DNA of 64,000 bases from Trichomonas vaginalis G3. Its lineage: Eukaryota; Parabasalia; Trichomonadida; Trichomonadidae. The stretch lies in contig NC_067208.1 in NCBI RefSeq assembly GCF_026262505.1, forward strand, positions 10,487,962-10,551,961. Reading direction: 5' to 3'. The position numbers and the translations under genes are program-made. Under the pieces are notes generated by a model. It had not been told where the DNA came from. It ran no database searches and saw only the letters and a program-made list of their open reading frames with translations. Within the stretch, counting starts at the first letter, position 1; the number at the start of each line of letters is the position of its first letter. Positions 59,728-64,000 of the stretch are shown piece after piece.

Positions 59728-61397
59728 ATTTTTGGTTTTTCCTTTTTGATATTTCAGTGTGGGAAGGTATATTAGCGATATTTTTTGATATTTAATAATC
59801 TAGCATATGCAGCAATCTTATATATAAATTAGATTAATCATGACATAATTTCAATCAAGTAGAATTTTTTAACCATCAACATTTTTCATTCAAAAATTGA
59901 ATTAGTTGTCAAATTTGTAATTGATCTTAAAAGTGTAATAAACAGAAATTCATCAAAAGTGACAGCTCTCAATTTTTTGACATCTGTAAATTCTAAATTG
60001 AATGAGAAAAATGAAATAATACTAAGCATAATACAATATTCTAGATTTAATTATAATTAGGAAAAAGTTAGTTTTGAGAGTACTTTTCATAGGCATATAG
60101 AATGAAATCTTCTGAAAAATAATATCACATAAACTCATATTATTTTCTAATATATAACTATTTTATATAAAAATCAAATTCAATGATCTTAAAAGCGAAG
60201 GATAAACCTCAAAATTTACGAAATAATGAGTGGGAATATAATGCTTATCTATCATAAAACCATATGAAATATCAATTTTTGCTTTACGCCTAATTTTTGA
60301 CGACAATTAGCAAAAAAATGTTAAATGTTAACACTCAGTCCATTTGAATATGAAAAATAAAATTGACTTTGATTAAATGTTTTTATTTATCATGCAATTC
60401 TTCTTGCGACCAAAGATTTGAATAAAATTTCAAAAAATAAGATAGCTTAAAAAATAAATACGGTAGTGTTTACTAATAGATGAATAGTATATAAATTCTA
60501 TTAAAATGGATTTGATCCAAAAAACTATAAAACCAAAAATAATTGTTTATAATTTAAATGAAGAATAATTTAAAACGATTTTATTTATGATCAAATTTTA
60601 TATATTTTTTGATCAAATCCATTTTAATAGAATTTATATACTATTCATCTATTAGTAAACACTACCGTATATTATTTTTTAAGCTATCTTATTTTGAACT
60701 TTTATTCAAATCTTTGGTCGCAAGAAGAATTGCATGATAAATAAAAAACATTTAATCAAAGTCAATTTTATTTTTCATATTCAAATGGACTGAGTGTTAA
60801 CATTTAACATTTTTTGCTAATTGTCGTCAAAAATTAGGCGTAAAGCAAAAATTGATATTTCATATGGTTTTATGATAGATAAGCATTATATATCCCACTC
60901 ATTATATTCGTAAATTTGAGTTTATCCTTCGCTTTAAGATCATTGAATTTGATTTTATATAAAAATAGTATATTTAGAAAATAATATGAGTTTATGTGAT
61001 ATTATTTTTCAGAAGATTTCATTCTATATGCCTATGAAAAGTACTCTCAAAACTAACTTTTTCCTAATTATAATTAAATCTAGAATATTGTATTATGCTT
61101 AGTATTATTTCATTTTTCTCATTCAATTTAGAATTTACAGATGTCAAAAAATTGAGAGCTGTCACTTTTGATGAATTTCTGTTTATTACACTTTTAAGAT
61201 CAATTACAAATTGACAACTAATTCAATTTTTGAATGAAAAAATGTTGATGGTTAAAAAATTCTACTTGATTGAAATTATGTCATGATTAAATCTAATTTA
61301 TATATAAGATTGCTGCATATGCTAGATTATTAAATATCAAAAAATATCGCTAATATACCTTCCCACACTGAAATATCAAAAAGGAAAAACCAAAAAT

Positions 61398-61512
61398 AGG
61401 AGTTCTTGGAGTTGAACCAAGATTTCAGATTATAAATCTGAACGTTGATGTAAGAAATCTTACTATCAATACTAAAGATTTTATCTGCGCTCTCCATTGA
61501 AGCTAAACCCCT
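61398..61512 (-). ncRNA. tRNA-like Pol III gene, copy 3 (variant)
   Basis: 115 nt, a variant of copies 1 and 2 with several one-base differences, including a rearranged base at the D arm (CCATTGAAGC) and one C fewer in the CAGATTTATAATCTG hairpin, which becomes a perfect stem. Either decayed or affected by assembly error. Confidence 0.4.
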
Positions 61513-61730
61513 TTACATTTAAAATTTGTCTTCCTGCATATATCAAGGTTTCATTTTCGTCACTTTTAGAGATTCAAACATGTAATGAGTTGTACATATT
61601 CTATTTAACAGATGCTTATTATTGAAGATATGTATTATAGGCATGTTTTGATTTGATAATATTTTATTTCGAAAGATAATATTCTTTATCAAATTAATGT
61701 CTAAATGCAAAAACAATTTGGAAATAGTAG

Positions 61731-61764
<34 letters not shown>

Positions 61765-61809
61765 AGTGGGCTTCCAGGCACTTCGTGCCTTCTAGCCCTG
61801 AGGATGAAT

Positions 61810-62410
61810 GAGTATAAATGAAGTCTCAACAAAGTCTTTACGAAGAAGTCTCAACAAAGTCTTTACGAAGAAGTCTTGACAAAACATTTACAAAGAAGTC
61901 TTTACAAAGTCTTTACAAAGTCTTTACAAAGTCTTTACGAAGAACTTTACAAAACATAGACAAGAAAGTCTTTACGAAGAAGTCTTGACAAAGTCTTTAC
62001 AAAACATAGACAAGAAAGTTCATGAGAAATTAGATGAAGAAGTCTCAACAAAACATAGACAATGAGCGTAAATGACCCAAAAATATATTTTAGGTAGAAG
62101 GGTATATCTACCCTCTTTTCTACCCTCTTTTCTACCCTCTTGAATTTTCATGAACTTTCTTTACAAAGTCTTTACGAAGAAGTCTTAACAAAGTCTTTAC
62201 GAAGAAGTCTTGACAAAACATTTACGAGAAAGTCTTGACAAAAACATTTACGAAGTCTTGACAAAACATTTACGAAGAAATCATGAAAATTCAAGAGGGT
62301 TAGAAAAGAGGGTAGAAAAGAGGTTAGATATACCCTTCTACCCTAAAATATATTTTTGGTCATTTACGAAGAAGTCTCAACAAATCTTTACGAAGAAGTC
62401 TCAATAAAAA
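61810..62410. repeat. Degenerate tandem repeats with palindromic AGGGTAGA units (Polinton 2)
   Basis: Many copies of AGTCTTTACGAAGAAGTC and GACAAAACATTTACGA surround two inverted hairpin sets (about 62,078-62,150 and 62,285-62,360) built on AAAATATATTTTAGGTAGAAG and iterated TCTACCCTCTTT. The scaffold matches the AGGTGA repeats of Polinton 1 with a different core. Confidence 0.7.
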
Positions 62411-62445
62411 CATCTGTCAAAAGCCGCTTTTTAACTTCACTTAAA

Positions 62446-64000
62446 ATGCCACGTAAGCTACGTAAGAATATACGTAAGAGGAAGAGAGCATTGAAACATC
62501 CAATAGTAAAACTGACACCACAACAACAGTTGCAACAACAAATGCTGAATGACCCCACATGTTTGCAACAAATGTCAAGCAACCCTATGCTTTTAAACCG
62601 AGTTCTTGGTGCACAGAGTGGAGGTTTAGAGCGGCACTTTTAGCGAAAATGGCAGGCTAGTGGAGCTGCAGACGGAACAGCCTATAACCTCAAAGTCAAA
62701 TGAATTTGAGTTCACTCAAAAATCAAATAACAGATGTCAAAAAGTCAAACATAGACATACAGAAGCAAATAAGTGAAAACGAAAAGAAACTAGAATATGA
62801 CAGAACACAAAGAAACTCAATGAGTTAAACGTAGAAAAAGAAGAAAGAAGAACAAACTGAAAAGAACTAAGTACAGAGGAATATGCGAAAAAAGTGTCAG
62901 AAAAAGCAACAGAAGTAGCAAAAATGGAACAAGATGTCATAAATTTGAAAAAAACCATACTACTCAATATAAAATACTGAAAGATGAAGAGATAAAACAA
63001 AAAGCCCTGAAGACATATATGATAGCGATGAGTATTAAAAAAGAAGTTGAAGCAAATGTAAAGGCAGAAAAACTTTTACAGTTGCAAAACCAAACCGTAC
63101 AGTATGAAAACTTAGCACAAGAAAGTAAAAATAACGACGCAGCCATGCAAAAGGCAATGAAAAGCGCAGAATATATAAAAGCTAATAATGACTGGTTAGA
63201 TGCCCAAGCCAACGCCAAAGCAGCCCAACTTATAGGGTCAATAAGGACAAAAATACAAGCGGATGAAGACAGTTCAAATGAAGCTTTAATGAATGCTGAC
63301 TTTAAGAACGCCTTCGAAGCTCTTCATATAAGGTGAAACAAGTGAACGACTTCTCATCTGGAAAGAAACTGAAGTCTGAATCGACAAAGAGTTAAAAGAA
63401 GTAGCACAAAATATAACGAAAATATAACAGATGCAGCAACGAGACAGGCAGTTCAAAGTGCCTATGACGCCGTTTAGAGCAACTGTTGTAAAGTCAAGAA
63501 AAAGAGTTACAACAGACCAAAACAGACCTAGTAAATGCTTTCTTAAAAACGAAAAAGTCAGGTAGGACATTATGCTGCAGATGAACATATGTGCCAGCTG
63601 GTGGAACTTATATACCAACTGGTGGAACTTATATACTAGCTAGTGGAACCTATATACCACCAAACCCTCCAAGAGAAGCACCTGCACCAGGACTACCTAA
63701 AACATTTACATCGTCACATGGACACAGACACAGGCATGCACCAAAACCAACACAGCAACCACCTCCACAACCAGCACAGCAACCAACAGTTCAAAAACCC
63801 TGCACAACAACCACCTCCACAACCAGCACAGCAACCAACAGTTCAAAACCCTGCACAACAACCACCTCCACAACCAGCACAGCAACCAACAGTTCAAAAT
63901 CCAGCACCACAACAACCACAAACAGAGCAAGGACATAAAAGAATAGAGAACAAGGAAACCAAGAATTCTTAAAAATGCTTAAGGAAAATTATGGTTACCC
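62446..64000 (+). pseudogene. Polinton 2 large protein upstream of the capsid gene (partial, broken)
   Basis: Homologue of the gene at 25,880, with the same start (MPRKLRKNIRKRKR) and the same 40-bp leader including TTCACTTAAAATG. The Pro/Gln/Thr region near 63.7-63.9 kb has a different number of repeats. It runs off the window and has many breaks. Confidence 0.6.

Larger units (their letters stand above)
55529..59934. repeat. Right arm of the large inverted repeat (uninterrupted)
   Basis: Reverse complement of the left arm: 55,529-58,779 pairs with 49,147-52,518, and 58,775-59,934 pairs with 22,774-23,930. The position matching the Polinton insertion (58,775-58,779, TTATT) is empty. The arm carries a second IS-like element and a second tRNA-like gene. 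Confidence 0.88.
59391..61733. repeat. 2.3-kb palindrome containing P2 and two tRNA-like copies
   Basis: Coordinates in the two halves add to about 121,124. The central P2 (59,935-61,189, GTAATAAACAG ... CTGTTTATTAC) equals P1 at 21,511-22,773. Unlike P1, both flanks also mirror each other. The right half shows many one- to three-base indels relative to the left half and to P1. It ends where the second Polinton begins. Confidence 0.82.
61734..64000. mobile_element. Polinton/Maverick 2, left end only (fossil, continues beyond window)
   Basis: A 28-A run and GGGAGTGGGCTTCCAGG repeat the Polinton 1 terminus. Next comes about 640 bp of tandem repeats, then the start of the large gene homologous to 25,880 onward. 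The leftmost gene of Polinton 1 (24,023-25,609) is absent. The insertion is at GTAGATTA, which is uninterrupted at about 23,310 and 59,391. It is visibly broken, perhaps ten breaks in this part, though this stretch may carry assembly errors. Confidence 0.85.

Noticed and set aside
21511-61733. LTR retrotransposon
   Set aside because: The long repeats are inverted, not direct, there is no reverse transcriptase, and the integrase belongs to an IS-like element with its own ends.
1-64000. Bacterial or phage chromosome
   Set aside because: The IS-like transposase and collar-type fibre suggest it, but CRM1, CFAP58, LIM domains, Inr promoters and a Polinton place the window in a eukaryotic nucleus.

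Overview
The window looks like nuclear DNA of a parabasalid protist, most likely Trichomonas vaginalis or a close relative. The reasons are: AT-rich DNA with no obvious introns; ankyrin-repeat genes with the DUF3447-type N terminus; GP63 (M8)-like surface proteins with Thr-Pro stalks; a flagellar CFAP58 homologue; trichomonad initiator (Inr, TCA-Py-T/A) sequences a few bases before several ATGs; and a 25-kb Polinton/Maverick of the kind abundant in trichomonads. The species call is inference.

Region 1 (1-21.2 kb) is host gene territory. It holds the tail of an ankyrin gene, exportin-1 (CRM1), a frameshifted ankyrin gene, an intact ankyrin gene with decayed relics upstream, two tandem GP63-like modules without HEXXH, a pair of small unknown ORFs (one with a premature stop), a three-LIM-domain protein, a sequon-dense type I membrane protein (EGF, IPT, TM, short tail), a glycine-rich protein and CFAP58.

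Region 2 (21.5-61.7 kb) is a large inverted-repeat island. A left arm (21,511-23,930 plus 49,147-52,518) and a right arm (55,529 to about 60.5 kb) mirror each other around a 3.0-kb spacer. Each arm carries a half-palindrome, a tRNA-like Pol III gene and a whole IS-like DDE transposon with its own initiator. Over the 3.4 kb of the left arm distal to the Polinton, the arms show no net length difference except one 121-bp repeat unit. The outer ends are 1.26-kb palindromes.

Region 3 (23,931-49,146) is a Polinton fossil inserted in the left arm. The right arm preserves the empty site, so both insertion ends are fixed. It keeps recognisable remains of protein-primed DNA polymerase B, integrase, A32-like packaging ATPase, double-jelly-roll major capsid protein, a candidate penton, an SF3 helicase, a D12-class adenine methyltransferase and a phage-collar-like fibre protein, plus many small unknown genes. 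It is broken in roughly 25-35 places overall, although some genes look whole. It contains a probable secondary 1.6-kb insert bounded by a 38-bp direct repeat. A second Polinton begins at about 61,734 and runs off the window; it too interrupts the repeat at a site that is empty elsewhere in the window.

From about 60.2 kb to the end, small indels relative to the other copies become frequent. That part may be lower-quality assembly and should be read with care.
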